64,000 bases of DNA from Dinoroseobacter sp. (lineage in GTDB: Bacteria > Pseudomonadota > Alphaproteobacteria > Rhodobacterales > Rhodobacteraceae), in contig JAEPNN010000003.1 in NCBI GenBank assembly GCA_017643385.1, positions 310,001 to 374,000 of the forward strand. Direction: 5' to 3'. The notes under the pieces were generated by a model that did no database searches, was not told the DNA's origin, and saw only the letters and a program-made list of their open reading frames with translations. Made by a program: the position numbers and the translations under genes. Shown in pieces: positions 36,988 through 46,500 of this stretch (its first letter is position 1; the number at the start of each line of letters is the position of its first letter).

Positions 36988-38154
36988 TCAAGCCAGCGGC
37001 ATACGCTTTTCCGCCATTTCTGCATACCAGCTGCAGCCAATCGGAATGAGATCGTCGTTGAACTCATAGGCCGGATTGTGCAGGTCTGCGCTGTCGCCAT
37101 TTCCAATAAAGAGATAGGCGCCGGGCCGCTCGGCCAGCATCTCTGAAAAGTCCTCTCCTGGCATGACCGGATCCATGTCTCGGATCACATCGCCGGAGAC
37201 CGCTTTTGCAACTTCGGCTGCGTGCGCCGCAGCCTCAGGATCGTTCACGGTTGGCGGTACGCGAAGGGAATAATCCAGATGCGCGGTTGCGCCATGAGCC
37301 TTTGCTGTCAGCTCGACAATCTCGCTGAGGCGCTGTTGCACGGTCTCATGCACATCCGCGTCGAAATACCGAACGGTGCCGCGCAATTTGATCTCGTCTG
37401 GAATGACGTTGAACGTATTGCTGTCGCTGCGCACACCGCAGGTCGAAACAACCACGGTTTTCAGCGGATCTATGTTCCGCGCTGCGATTGTTTGCAGCGC
37501 GACCACGATATGTGAAGCAGCCACGGTCGTATCGACTGCCTTGTGTGGAAGGGCCGCGTGCCCGCCCTGCCCTTTGATCGTCAGCTCGAAAAACGCTGTT
37601 GCTGCCATTTGCGGTCCATCACGGACGGCAAATTGTCCCTCAGGAATGCCAGGCCAATTGTGCATGCCATAAACCTCCTGGATGCCCCAGCGCGTGATCA
37701 GACCATCTTCAAGCATCGCTCTGGCACCGCCGCTGCCTTCTTCTGCTGGCTGGAAAATCAGAACCACAGAGCCATCGAAGTTTCGCGTCTCGGAAAGATA
37801 CTTCGCCGCCCCCAGAAGCATTGCGGTGTGTCCGTCATGACCGCAGGCATGCATGACCCCTTCATTTGTCGAGGCATGGGGCAATCCAGTAGTTTCTGGA
37901 ATGGGCAGCGCGTCCATATCTGCCCTGAAACCGATCACCTTTCCCGATCCATTCTGGCGTCCATGAATGACCGCGACGACCCCGGTTTGGCCAATTCCGG
38001 TCACCACTTCATCACAGCCAAAATCGGTCAGCAGATCGGCCACTTTTGCAGCAGTTCGGTGCTCTTCAAAACGCAGCTCTGGATGGGCATGAATGTCTCT
38101 CCGCCATTCGGTGATTTCGGCATGAAGCTGGGCAAAACGATTGCGGGCCGGCAT
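36988..38154 (-). CDS. M20 family amidohydrolase (hippurate/N-acyl-amino acid hydrolase type)
   Basis: 388 residues, the normal length. Family motifs: DIHAHPELRFEEHRTA at residues 18-33, GFRADMDALP, the metal ligands in MHACGHDGHTAM (about residues 100-111), the EEGSGGA catalytic Glu region, and a late PGEDFSEML. Members cleave N-acyl or N-aryl amino acids, and in auxin-handling bacteria IAA-amino acids. It is divergent from the P450 gene across about 180 nt. It could also clear the N-carbamoyl product of the hydantoinase 7 kb away, but this is speculation. Confidence 0.92.
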   Translation of the reverse strand: MPARNRFAQLHAEITEWRRDIHAHPELRFEEHRTAAKVADLLTDFGCDEVVTGIGQTGVVAVIHGRQNGSGKVIGFRADMDALPIPETTGLPHASTNEGVMHACGHDGHTAMLLGAAKYLSETRNFDGSVVLIFQPAEEGSGGARAMLEDGLITRWGIQEVYGMHNWPGIPEGQFAVRDGPQMAATAFFELTIKGQGGHAALPHKAVDTTVAASHIVVALQTIAARNIDPLKTVVVSTCGVRSDSNTFNVIPDEIKLRGTVRYFDADVHETVQQRLSEIVELTAKAHGATAHLDYSLRVPPTVNDPEAAAHAAEVAKAVSGDVIRDMDPVMPGEDFSEMLAERPGAYLFIGNGDSADLHNPAYEFNDDLIPIGCSWYAEMAEKRMPLA

Positions 38155-38335
38155 TTTGGTTTCTCCAATGGTGTTTGGCAGAAACTATGGCGGCGCAGGT
38201 TGTAGACCGCAACAGGACATCACGCTAACGCTTGCTCTGCTAAGGTTACAACATGTCCGTGTAGCGCTAAACCCCATTAGGGATGCACCTACCCATCGCG
38301 CTTGTTTCAGATCCGATTTCAACGCATCTTCAAGC

Positions 38336-39484
38336 ATGGCCAAGGTACCCGTTTTTGACATTGATCCGGAGGCATTTCACGCGGACCCGTACCCCGCACT
38401 GGCTGCGCTGCAAGCCGAGGCCCCCATAGCTTTTGTTCCTCAGCTGCAAGCGACCCTGTTCACAAAACGAGACGACATCTTTGAACAGGAGAAGCGGGTC
38501 GATACCTTTTCATCGGACCAGCCTGATGGGCTTATGACCCGGCTTATGGGACGCAACATGATGCGGAAGGATGGGACCGAGCATCTCGCAGAACGCAAGG
38601 CGACTTTCGCGGCGTTCTCGCCAAGGACCGTTGTTCAGCATTGGATGCCGCGGTTTCGGGCCACCACCCAAGCCATTCTGGACGATCTGGCGCCGCAAGG
38701 CGGATGTGATTTGGTGCATGACTACGCCATGCCGGTTGCAGGGAATGCTTTGCGCGTGATCACAGGCCTGGAGACCCTCACCGCCGCCGAGATCGATCAG
38801 GCCAGCCAGTCTATGATGGACGGTATTTCGAACTATGCAGGGGACGCGGATACCGAGGTACGTTGCAGGGCGGCAACCGCTAAACTCGATGCCGCAATCG
38901 ATGCTACAACCACCCCGCATGAGATGTCCCTGATCGCGGTTCAACGCGCAGCCGGGATTTCGGAATATTCAACAAAAGCAAACGTGAAGCTAGCCATATC
39001 CGGAGGCCAGAACGAGCCACGTGATGTGATTGCCGGGGCAAGCTGGGCCTTGCTAACACATCCCGAGCAAAGGGAGCTGCTGGCAGAGGGATCGGCTCGC
39101 TGGAGAAATGTGTTTGAAGAGTATGCGCGCTGGATCAGTCCGATCGGCATGTCACCGCGCAGGGTCGCGCGGTTCGATCAGATCGGAGGCGTTGACTTAA
39201 AACCAGAGGAGCGAGTGTTCTTCATGTTTGGCGCAGGAAATCGTGATCCTGATGTCTTTGCCGATCCGGATGTCTTCGATATCACACGCGACACTTCCAA
39301 GAGCATTGCGTTTGGCGCTGGCCCACATTTTTGCGCAGGCGCCGCGGCAAGCAGATCGCTGATCGCAGACGTCGCACTGCCGATGCTGTTTGATAGATTT
39401 CCTGACCTGCGGCTTTCAGGCGAGGCGCAATTTGCAGGTTGGGCTTTTCGGGGACCTCTGCAAGTGCCTGTCCGTTGGGACTGA
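38336..39484 (+). CDS. cytochrome P450 with an atypical I-helix
   Basis: 382 residues from the ATG at 38336. The heme-binding motif F326-G-A-G-P-H-F-C333-A-G and the K-helix E262-x-x-R265 are intact, so heme binding is expected. The I-helix reads S-G-G-Q-N-E-P-R-D (222-230), where typical P450s have A-G-x-[DE]-T. The conserved acid-alcohol pair for O2 activation is therefore altered, with Pro in the Thr position. The neighbouring EamA transporter is on the same strand 145 nt later. No ferredoxin or ferredoxin reductase gene is nearby. The substrate is unknown. Confidence 0.88.
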   Translation: MAKVPVFDIDPEAFHADPYPALAALQAEAPIAFVPQLQATLFTKRDDIFEQEKRVDTFSSDQPDGLMTRLMGRNMMRKDGTEHLAERKATFAAFSPRTVVQHWMPRFRATTQAILDDLAPQGGCDLVHDYAMPVAGNALRVITGLETLTAAEIDQASQSMMDGISNYAGDADTEVRCRAATAKLDAAIDATTTPHEMSLIAVQRAAGISEYSTKANVKLAISGGQNEPRDVIAGASWALLTHPEQRELLAEGSARWRNVFEEYARWISPIGMSPRRVARFDQIGGVDLKPEERVFFMFGAGNRDPDVFADPDVFDITRDTSKSIAFGAGPHFCAGAAASRSLIADVALPMLFDRFPDLRLSGEAQFAGWAFRGPLQVPVRWD

Positions 39485-39629
39485 AAATAAACAAAAGCTG
39501 TATGACTTAAGATCCGCATCTTGATCAGAGCCGAGCGGTTCCCAAGCACTTACCGATAGGATTTCAGACATTCTGTCAAACGTCGCTTTGAGGACAGACG
39601 CACACTTTACGCCCCCTCTACATGCAAGG

Positions 39630-40577
39630 ATGCCATCTTCTGTAAACTCCGCACAATCCACTGATCGCGTCCTCGCGGGGGTCGCGCTGATGCTGGGTTT
39701 TTGTCTTACCGCGCCTTTACTGGACGTGGCTGCGAAACTTGCATCTGCCAGCGTACCAATCGGACAAATTACAGCAGCGCGCTTCGTCGTTCAGTGTATC
39801 TTGATGGCACCGGTTATTTTCGTCATGGGCGTGTCATTGCGTTTGCAAAAAGACCACGTGCTGACCCTGACCGCGCGCGCAATACTGCTGTTATTCGCCA
39901 CTTTTTGTTTCATCACAGCAATCCGCGTGATGCCGCTTGCCGACGCCTTGGCGATTGTCTTCGTGGCCCCCTTTATCGTTCTTCTGGTTGGCAAGTTCTA
40001 CTTCGGTGAAGATGTCGGTCCACGTCGGGTTGGAGCCGCACTCGTTGGGTTTCTTGGCGTCCTGTTCGTTATTCAGCCCAGTTTCGCAGCTTTTGGTATT
40101 GTGGCTGTCATTCCGCTTGGCACGGCTGTCGCTTTTGCCTTTTACATACTTTTAACGCGAGGGCTTTCGCGGCAGATGCATCCGGTCGCCATGCAATTTC
40201 ACACAGGCCTAATCGCCAGTCTTTTTTGTATTCCGGTGCTTATATTTGCGAAAGGATCGGGCTCCGATCTCTTTGATTCTGTCTGGCCGAGCGACACCGC
40301 CTGGCTTTGGCTGTTCGCCGTTGGTTTTTTTGCAACTGTCAGCCACATGATGATGACCTACGCGCTCTCTTTCGCGCCTTCTGCCACGCTTGCCCCGCTA
40401 CAGTATTTCGAGCTGCCAGTCGCGACGATTTTTGGATATCTTGTGTTCAGCGATTTCCCAAACACACTCAGCCTGATCGGCATATGCATCATCATTGCAG
40501 CAGGTCTTTACATGATCCATCGCGAGAGAGTGACTGCCAAGCAGTTGATCACAACACGCGCAGCCCCTCCGATCTGA
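39630..40577 (+). CDS. EamA/DMT family transporter
   Basis: 315 residues from the ATG at 39630 (a TTG at 39588 is an alternative). About ten hydrophobic helices in two EamA repeats. The short basic HRERVTAKQ tail is typical of drug/metabolite exporters of the RhaT/YdcZ type. Substrates of these exporters cannot be read from sequence. It follows the P450 gene, possibly as an exporter of its product or substrate. Confidence 0.88.
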   Translation: MPSSVNSAQSTDRVLAGVALMLGFCLTAPLLDVAAKLASASVPIGQITAARFVVQCILMAPVIFVMGVSLRLQKDHVLTLTARAILLLFATFCFITAIRVMPLADALAIVFVAPFIVLLVGKFYFGEDVGPRRVGAALVGFLGVLFVIQPSFAAFGIVAVIPLGTAVAFAFYILLTRGLSRQMHPVAMQFHTGLIASLFCIPVLIFAKGSGSDLFDSVWPSDTAWLWLFAVGFFATVSHMMMTYALSFAPSATLAPLQYFELPVATIFGYLVFSDFPNTLSLIGICIIIAAGLYMIHRERVTAKQLITTRAAPPI

Positions 40578-40607
40578 GAACTTAGCTGACGGGCCTCCAG
40601 CGCATTC

Positions 40608-42542
40608 TCATATGCAAGACGCTATCGTGGTGCTCGGCGGCCGTGAAGCTTGCACCAGCGAAGTAGTTGCATCTTCCAACGAGAGCGTTTCGGTCTTGTC
40701 ACTTCCGTGAAGACGGATTGTAACCGTCCGGTTCTCGGCTTCGCGTGCGCCCAGCGCGATTTGGACCGGGATTTTTTTCAACGCATGTTCTCGGACTTTA
40801 TAACCAATCTTCTCATTGCGGAGATCTGTTTCGACACGCAGCCCAGCAGCGCTAAGAGAGGTCGCCACTTCTGCGGCCCAAGGGTCCGCGGCTTGTGTGA
40901 TTGTCGCGACAACCGCCTGCACCGGGGCAAGCCATAGGGGTAAATGCCCCGCATGGTGTTCAACCAAGATACCTGTGAACCGCTCAAGCGATCCAAACAG
41001 TGCGCGATGAAGCATAACAGGGGGCAGTTTATCACCAGACGCAGCAACATACGTCGTTCCAAACCGTTCAGGCAGGTTGAAATCAACCTGAAGTGTGCCG
41101 CATTGCCAATCACGCCCTATCGCATCTCTCAGAACATATTCCAGCTTTGGTCCGTAAAACGCACCCTCGCCTTCAAAAAGTGTGTAGGCGTGTCCAGCCG
41201 TTTCCAGCGCTGTGCGCAACGCATCTTCTGAACGATCCCAGCTTTCCTCGCTCCCAATCCTGTTTTCCGGACGTGTCGACAGTTTGATACGCACGTCCTC
41301 GAACCCGAAATCACGGTAGATCGACAAGACAAGATCATTGACCTTCAAACACTCCTCGGTGAGTTGCTCTGGTGTGCAGTAGATGTGCGCATCGTCTTGA
41401 GTGAAGCTGCGCACCCGCAACAGACCATGGAGCGCTCCGGAGGGTTCGTATCGGTGCACTTTTCCAAATTCCGCGAGCTTTAGCGGAAGGTCTCGGTAGC
41501 TCTTGGTGCCCTGCCCGTAGATCAGCATGTGCCCTGGGCAATTCATGGGCTTTAATGCGAAATCGCGCTCATCTTCGGTCTTTGTGAGGAACATATTAGC
41601 ACGATAGTTCTGCCAATGACCCGAGGTTTCCCATAGCGCGCGGTCCATGATGTCAGGGGAGTTGACCTCGACATACCCCGCGGCTTCCTGCCGTCCGCGC
41701 ATGTACCCAATCAAGGTTTGGAACAGGCGCCACCCTTTCGGGTGCCAAAACACCGACCCTGGCGCAACCTCCTCGAAATGGAACAAGTCCATTTCGCGAC
41801 CAAGACGTCGGTGATCACGCTTTTCTGCCTCTGCCATCATTGTCAGATGCTCGTCGAGCGTTTTCTTATCGGCAAATGCAACGCCGTAGATACGGCTCAA
41901 CATCTTATTCTTGGCGTCTCCGCGCCAATACGCGCCTGCCACGCGGGTCAGTTTGAAAGCGGCGCCTGCATCTCCAGTGTGGCGCAAGTGGGGTCCGCGA
42001 CAAAGATCGAGCCAGTCGCCTTGCCGATAAACTGTAACCGGTTCGCCTTCGGGTATCGCATCAAGGAGCGCGAGTTTGTAGGGTTCGCCTGCCGCTTCGA
42101 AATGCGCTCGCGCCTGATCCCGACTCCAAGTTTCCGAGGTGAATGGTGTGCGCTTTGCAATGATTTCGCGCATCTTCTTCTCGATGACTGGCAGATCCTC
42201 CGGCGTGAAGGGCACATCAAGATCAAAATCATAATAGAACCCATGCTCGATGGCAGGACCTATGGCTGTTTGGGTCCCGGGCCACAGCGCCTGAACGGCT
42301 TCCGCCAATATATGGGCAAGGTCATGCCTGATCAATTCCAAGGCTCGCGGATCATCTCGCGACACCAATTCAACTTCAGCATCCTCAAGCAATGGCGTGG
42401 ACAAGTCTTTCAGTTGGCCGTCGATTACCGCAACAACAGTGCGTTTTGCCAAACTCGGACTGATCGCCTTGGCAAGGTCAGCGGGCGTACTGGAAGGGGA
42501 AAGCGCACGGGTTGCGCCGTCAGGAAGCCGGACTTGAATCAT
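40608..42542 (-). CDS. thrS: threonyl-tRNA synthetase
   Basis: 644 residues from the ATG at 42542. The N-terminal TGS domain ([23 protein letters not shown]), the editing domain with H-D-L-A-H-I-L and [10 protein letters not shown], the class II catalytic core and the C-terminal anticodon-binding domain are all present. The three zinc ligands of ThrRS are retained, in MNCPGH, DDAHIYC and VMLHRALFG. It sits beside a COG0523 GTPase and a HisI lacking a metal-ligand Cys, where zinc-starvation paralogs of ThrS are known in other bacteria. It may therefore be a second, regulated copy and not the housekeeping enzyme; I cannot see the rest of the genome. The 170-nt gap upstream holds a TTATAA-type dyad. 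Confidence 0.94.
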   Translation of the reverse strand: MIQVRLPDGATRALSPSSTPADLAKAISPSLAKRTVVAVIDGQLKDLSTPLLEDAEVELVSRDDPRALELIRHDLAHILAEAVQALWPGTQTAIGPAIEHGFYYDFDLDVPFTPEDLPVIEKKMREIIAKRTPFTSETWSRDQARAHFEAAGEPYKLALLDAIPEGEPVTVYRQGDWLDLCRGPHLRHTGDAGAAFKLTRVAGAYWRGDAKNKMLSRIYGVAFADKKTLDEHLTMMAEAEKRDHRRLGREMDLFHFEEVAPGSVFWHPKGWRLFQTLIGYMRGRQEAAGYVEVNSPDIMDRALWETSGHWQNYRANMFLTKTEDERDFALKPMNCPGHMLIYGQGTKSYRDLPLKLAEFGKVHRYEPSGALHGLLRVRSFTQDDAHIYCTPEQLTEECLKVNDLVLSIYRDFGFEDVRIKLSTRPENRIGSEESWDRSEDALRTALETAGHAYTLFEGEGAFYGPKLEYVLRDAIGRDWQCGTLQVDFNLPERFGTTYVAASGDKLPPVMLHRALFGSLERFTGILVEHHAGHLPLWLAPVQAVVATITQAADPWAAEVATSLSAAGLRVETDLRNEKIGYKVREHALKKIPVQIALGAREAENRTVTIRLHGSDKTETLSLEDATTSLVQASRPPSTTIASCI

Positions 42543-42638
42543 TTCTAAGTGTCTTTCTCTCGTAGCAGACTTCACAGGATCAGATCCAGATCCGCCCCAA
42601 GGGGTACAGCGCGCCAAGCAGTACAATGTCGGCCTAAA

Positions 42639-42650
42639 ACATTATAATAG
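42639..42650. promoter_or_regulatory. TTATAA-centred dyad upstream of thrS, possible Zur site
   Basis: ACATTATAATAG, part of a longer AACATTATAATAGCTA element, lies about 97 nt upstream of the thrS start. It shares the core RTTATAAY with the dyad at 43894-43905. Bacterial Zur boxes have such a core (GTTATA-AT-type). Inference only. Confidence 0.3.
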
Positions 42651-42712
42651 CTATGTATTCGAGGAGTATTCTCAAAAGCGCGGAAACAGAGTTTAGGGTC
42701 GCGTGACATAAA

Positions 42713-43849
42713 TTAATCAACAGTCTCTGAAGCTTGTCCCATCATTCCATCGATATGCGCGTCGACTTCACCTGGTCGCATTCGCAACATGTCCAAGCTG
42801 GCCTGAATGTCGCTTTTATCCATATCCCGCGCGATCACAACGATACGGCTGGTGCGATCGTTCCCAGTCCATGATTTCAGCGGTACCGGTGTATCGAAGA
42901 TGTGCTGAACGCCATGAAACACAAACGGCCACTCAATGTCTTCGACATGCGCAATCCCTTTAATCCGCAGGATATCCGGGCCCTTTAGTGCGATCAGTGT
43001 ATCAAGCCAAAAGTCAAATACACTTGCCGGAATTGCCTCCTCAACTTCGATCGAAGCAGACCCGATCCGACTGTCATGATGCAGCGCCCCTCCGGTTACG
43101 GAAAAGGATAACGAGGACTTTGCTTGCTTGACTGGTTCAAGCCCTAAGAGCCCCGATATCCCTGCAAGAGGATCTGGTGTCTGCTGTTCCAGACCAAGCC
43201 ACGAATCTATTTCTTTGGAAGCAACATCCGGCCTCATGGCGGAAAGACCAAACAGTACGCCCACCGGAACCCTTCCACGATCTGCTTGAATCTGTGTTGC
43301 GGTGGTATTGATCGCTGATACACGTTCTTTGAAGCGCGAAAGCTCTCGTTCTGTCACAAGGTCGGTTTTGCTGAAGACAATTAGGTCCGCCATTGCGATC
43401 TGGCTTACCGCCTCAAACTGCGCATCAAGGGTTCTTTGGCCGGTTGCTGTATCGACAACAGTAACCACACCATCGGTGCGGTAGTGGGGCGCGATTATTC
43501 CGTCAACAACAAGCGTATGCATGATTGGCCCGGGATCAGCGATCCCGGTGGTCTCGATGACCACACGATCAAAGTCGAGCTCATTGCGCATGCGGCGCGC
43601 AATCAATGAGCTTAGCGTCTTTCCGAGATCCCCCCGGATCGAGCAACACAGACATCCCGACTGCATCAAAATCGTCTCTTCGGTCGCTTCCTCAATGAGG
43701 TCATGATCAAGACCGACTTCGCCCAGCTCATTCATGACAACCGCGATGCGTCCGGCTTCCGGATCGCGAATAAGATGGTTTAGGAGCGTTGTCTTTCCCG
43801 CACCAAGAAAGCCTGTCAGCAGTGTGACCGGAACCCGTTCGTCCCGCAT
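42713..43849 (-). CDS. COG0523 (CobW/ZNG1-type) metal-chaperone GTPase
   Basis: 378 residues from the ATG at 43849. G1/Walker [10 protein letters not shown] (12-21) is followed by the signature metal-binding motif C66-L-C68-C69 of COG0523 proteins, then SKTDL (the guanine-specificity region) and the C-terminal CobW_C domain ([12 protein letters not shown] near residue 310). COG0523 members deliver Zn, Co or other metals to client enzymes. The neighbours (a HisI paralog, ThrS) are typical Zn-dependent clients, pointing to zinc. It is divergent from hisI across a 78-nt gap with a TTATAA palindrome. Confidence 0.9.
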   Translation of the reverse strand: MRDERVPVTLLTGFLGAGKTTLLNHLIRDPEAGRIAVVMNELGEVGLDHDLIEEATEETILMQSGCLCCSIRGDLGKTLSSLIARRMRNELDFDRVVIETTGIADPGPIMHTLVVDGIIAPHYRTDGVVTVVDTATGQRTLDAQFEAVSQIAMADLIVFSKTDLVTERELSRFKERVSAINTTATQIQADRGRVPVGVLFGLSAMRPDVASKEIDSWLGLEQQTPDPLAGISGLLGLEPVKQAKSSLSFSVTGGALHHDSRIGSASIEVEEAIPASVFDFWLDTLIALKGPDILRIKGIAHVEDIEWPFVFHGVQHIFDTPVPLKSWTGNDRTSRIVVIARDMDKSDIQASLDMLRMRPGEVDAHIDGMMGQASETVD

Positions 43850-43893
43850 GATCAATTCCTTTACAAACCGCACAACCTTCGGCAGGTACAGTT

Positions 43894-43905
43894 ACGTTAT
43901 AACGT
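43894..43905. promoter_or_regulatory. perfect palindrome ACGTTATAACGT between cobW-type gene and hisI, candidate Zur box
   Basis: A perfect 12-bp palindrome sits in the middle of the 78-nt divergent gap and is followed by a further partial GTTATAT repeat (43904-43910). The GTTATAAC core resembles Zur boxes of other proteobacteria (GTTATANNATAAC type). Its location between a COG0523 gene and a hisI paralog fits zinc regulation. No Zur gene is in the window. Confidence 0.5.
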
Positions 43906-43927
43906 TATATTCGACAAGAGGAAGGTC

Positions 43928-44401
43928 ATGCCCGAAACACTGTTTCACGCACGCAAGTCAATTGCACAGGTTGAGGAGAGTTCTGATCTAGCCCCCAAGT
44001 TCGACAACGACGGGCTGATGCCGTGCATCACGACAGATGCAGAAACAGGCGAAATACTCATGCTTGGCTGGATGACAGCCGAAGCCTTGCGTCTGACGAT
44101 TGAAACTGGCGAAGCGCATTACTTCAGTCGATCCCGGAAGGTGCTCTGGAAAAAAGGGGCGACTTCGGGTTTAATCCAACATCTGGTCGAAGCCCGGATT
44201 GATGACGATCAAGACGCCGTTTGGTTGCGCGTCGCAGTTGGGGGTTCTGGGGCCTCTTGCCACGTTGGTTACCGTTCTTGCTTCTATCGCTCTGTCCCCT
44301 TTGGGGACGCTGCGGGAAAACCTCTCAGGTTTCTTGAAACCGAGAAGACCTTTGATCCCGTTGAAGTTTATGGGGACGCTCCCAATCCGACGCAGCTCTA
44401 G
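43928..44401 (+). CDS. hisI: phosphoribosyl-AMP cyclohydrolase, probable zinc-sparing paralog
   Basis: 157 residues. HisI catalyses the third step of histidine synthesis, opening the ring of phosphoribosyl-AMP, and normally needs zinc. Family features: [28 protein letters not shown] and [13 protein letters not shown] with C111 and C118. The metal motif, which reads D-C-D-x-D in ordinary HisI, here is D92-D93-D94-Q95-D96, so the cysteine ligand is replaced by Asp. It stands alone, outside any his operon, and is divergent from a COG0523 gene. This suggests a paralog kept for zinc shortage, though activity without that cysteine is not certain. Confidence 0.88.
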   Translation: MPETLFHARKSIAQVEESSDLAPKFDNDGLMPCITTDAETGEILMLGWMTAEALRLTIETGEAHYFSRSRKVLWKKGATSGLIQHLVEARIDDDQDAVWLRVAVGGSGASCHVGYRSCFYRSVPFGDAAGKPLRFLETEKTFDPVEVYGDAPNPTQL

Positions 44402-44427
44402 GGTCAATAGCAAATTCGGCCAAGGTG

Positions 44428-44688
44428 ATGCGCCTCTCAAACACAGTTCAAGAACTATGGCAGGTCCAACGCGTCAAAAGACTTATCCGCACTCAATTAC
44501 CATCAGGACCTCAAAGCCTGATTTCTGTGCAGGAAACTGTTTGCATGGAACCGGGTTGTGAAGGACCTGCGACAGAGATCAGAATTGTTCGTTTTGATTT
44601 GAGAGAGACACGAACGACGATCCACAAGGCACCCAGCGACATAACTGCGGAAGACGTCGGCAAGATTGTCTCGCAGATCTGGACCTGA
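44428..44688 (+). CDS. small C-x-E-P-G-C protein linked to COG0523 genes
   Basis: 86 residues from the ATG at 44428 (a GTG one codon earlier is possible; AAGG lies just upstream). A short helix is followed by SLISVQETVCMEPGCEGPATEI with the pair C-M-E-P-G-C (about residues 40-45), then a beta-like stretch and HKAPSDITAEDVGKIVS. I recall similar small proteins next to CobW-type genes in alphaproteobacteria, but cannot check this here. The two cysteines could bind a metal. It lies 26 nt after hisI on the same strand, so probably in one transcript. Confidence 0.6.
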   Translation: MRLSNTVQELWQVQRVKRLIRTQLPSGPQSLISVQETVCMEPGCEGPATEIRIVRFDLRETRTTIHKAPSDITAEDVGKIVSQIWT

Positions 44689-45000
44689 CTAATCGGCATG
44701 GGGGAAATCAAAAAGAAGGTCTCTTTGACCTTCCTCCTACCCATCCAAAGATGCGCGATTAGGTTGGCAACGAGGCACCGATTATACGCGAAGCAAACAT
44801 GGTCATATTCAGTGTCGCACGCTACATCAAATTGCACGAACAAGGCCACGGAGACGTAGGAGCACAACGGCTTTCGCACTCCGCTTCTGGGGTGAGAGGC
44901 GGAAAGTCCAAGGTCGCGCCTGTTCGATATATTCAACTGTAACTAGTTAACTTCATGGCAACACCCATTTGATTGAAACGCAACCTCGGGCGCCTTGCTC
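44689..45000. other. 312-bp intergenic region between the zinc island and mtlK
   Basis: No supported gene. A 7-bp hairpin GAAGGTC-TCTTT-GACCTTC at 44715-44733 lies shortly after the small C-x-E-P-G-C gene and may end its transcript. The rest, up to the convergent mtlK stop at 45001, shows nothing I can name. Confidence 0.5.
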
Positions 45001-46500
45001 CTAGTCGTTCAAATATGCAGCGATCGCATCTGCCGTCCCTTTGGACCAGACAAGCCGAAGCCATCTTATAAAAGCCTCTGCAAAACGCGGCTGAGCATCA
45101 AGTTCGCCATAAAACTGTGTCTGAGCAAGCCATGCGGATGGCTCAGTCTTTGCTGCGAAGGCGGCTTGTTGAAGAGCGTCCCAATTTGGATCATTGGGAC
45201 CAATCGTACTTCCATCTTCGCGCTGGCCTGCACACATGCGCGCCCATATTGCCTCGACCAAAGCCAAACCTTCAATCGGGCAACCTGATGCTAATCCGTC
45301 GCGGATCGAAGGAATAATGAAACCCGGATGGCGTGATGAACCATCAAATGCCACCCGGCGCGTAGTGTCTACAATGCGCGGATTGGCAAAGCGGGAGGCG
45401 ATGAGATCGACATATGCGTTGGGCGACGTATTTGGCACAGAGCGGACATTAGGCGCGATCTCTTCCAAGGCTACTTTCGCAAACAACGCTGCGATCAAGT
45501 CATCTGCCATGCAATCGGCGATCGTTTGATGCGACAACAATTCGCCAGCACCTGCTATGACCTGATGACCACCGTTGAGAATACGGATCTTCATAGCCTC
45601 ATAGGCATGGACTTGATCAGAAAAAATCGCTCCGACACGGTCCCAATCAGGGCGACCTGCGCAGAAATTGTCTTCGATAACCCACTGGCGGAATTTTTCG
45701 TGGGTAACTGGGACCGCGTCGTTAATCCCAAAGGATTGCACCAACTCAATCTCGCTCGGACCAGTCGCTGGGACAATGCAATCGACCATCGAGATCGGAA
45801 AGCTGCAATGCACGTCAATCCAGTCGGCGAGGTCAGGGTCGGAAAGACGCGCAAGCCCCGTCACTGTCTGATGCAAAACAGCGCCGTTGCCTTGGATATT
45901 GTCACAGCAAAGACCTGTAAAAGGTCCAGCCCCCGAATTCCGTCTTATTTTTAGCGCAGCGACAATTGCCCCAAAAACGGTGCGGGGGCGTTCCGGGTTT
46001 TGCGCATCATGCTGGATATCTGGATGATCCGCGTGAAAGGCGTTGGTCGCCGGAAGTGTATAATATCCCCCTTCAGTCACAGTGAGCGATACGATCCTTA
46101 TGTCAGGCTGTGCCATGCGATTTATTAAGGGGATATTGTCCTCAGTAACGGGGACATAGTCGATCATTGCGCCTGTAACTTCGGTCGCGATACCTTGTGG
46201 ATCCAGTTCGATCAGGGTGGTCAGGTAATCCTGTGCTGCCAGTTTTTCGCGCTGTCCTTCGTCATAACTGCGTACACCCGCCCCGACGATGGCCCAGTCC
46301 ATAGCCTGCCCCATTTGCATAAGACGGTGCAGATACCATGCCTGATGGGCTCGATGAAAATTGCCGACCCCAATGTGCACGATCCCTGGCGTCAGTGAGG
46401 CGCGATCATAAACTGGCCGCCCGATTGCATCGGGCAGATCATCCAGGGTTTTGTCACTGAGTTTGATCATCGGGGACTTCTGCGCCTGCTGGTTCATCAA
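45001..46500 (-). CDS. mtlK: mannitol/polyol 2-dehydrogenase, long-chain family
   Basis: 499 residues, typical of polyol-specific long-chain dehydrogenases. The Rossmann motif IVHIGVGNFHRAHQAWYL near residue 40 and the catalytic region KIRILNGGHQVIAGAGELL with the catalytic Lys (about residue 300) are present. It oxidises D-mannitol to fructose with NAD+ and often D-arabitol to xylulose. It is the last gene of smoEFGK-smoS-mtlK; its start overlaps the smoS stop by 4 nt (ATGA). It matches the order described for Rhodobacter sphaeroides. Confidence 0.93.
   Translation of the reverse strand: MMNQQAQKSPMIKLSDKTLDDLPDAIGRPVYDRASLTPGIVHIGVGNFHRAHQAWYLHRLMQMGQAMDWAIVGAGVRSYDEGQREKLAAQDYLTTLIELDPQGIATEVTGAMIDYVPVTEDNIPLINRMAQPDIRIVSLTVTEGGYYTLPATNAFHADHPDIQHDAQNPERPRTVFGAIVAALKIRRNSGAGPFTGLCCDNIQGNGAVLHQTVTGLARLSDPDLADWIDVHCSFPISMVDCIVPATGPSEIELVQSFGINDAVPVTHEKFRQWVIEDNFCAGRPDWDRVGAIFSDQVHAYEAMKIRILNGGHQVIAGAGELLSHQTIADCMADDLIAALFAKVALEEIAPNVRSVPNTSPNAYVDLIASRFANPRIVDTTRRVAFDGSSRHPGFIIPSIRDGLASGCPIEGLALVEAIWARMCAGQREDGSTIGPNDPNWDALQQAAFAAKTEPSAWLAQTQFYGELDAQPRFAEAFIRWLRLVWSKGTADAIAAYLND

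Noticed and set aside
40608-42542. A ThrS that had lost its zinc ligands
   Set aside because: The ligand motifs MNCPGH, DDAHIYC and MLHRA are all intact, so no zinc-free design is visible.
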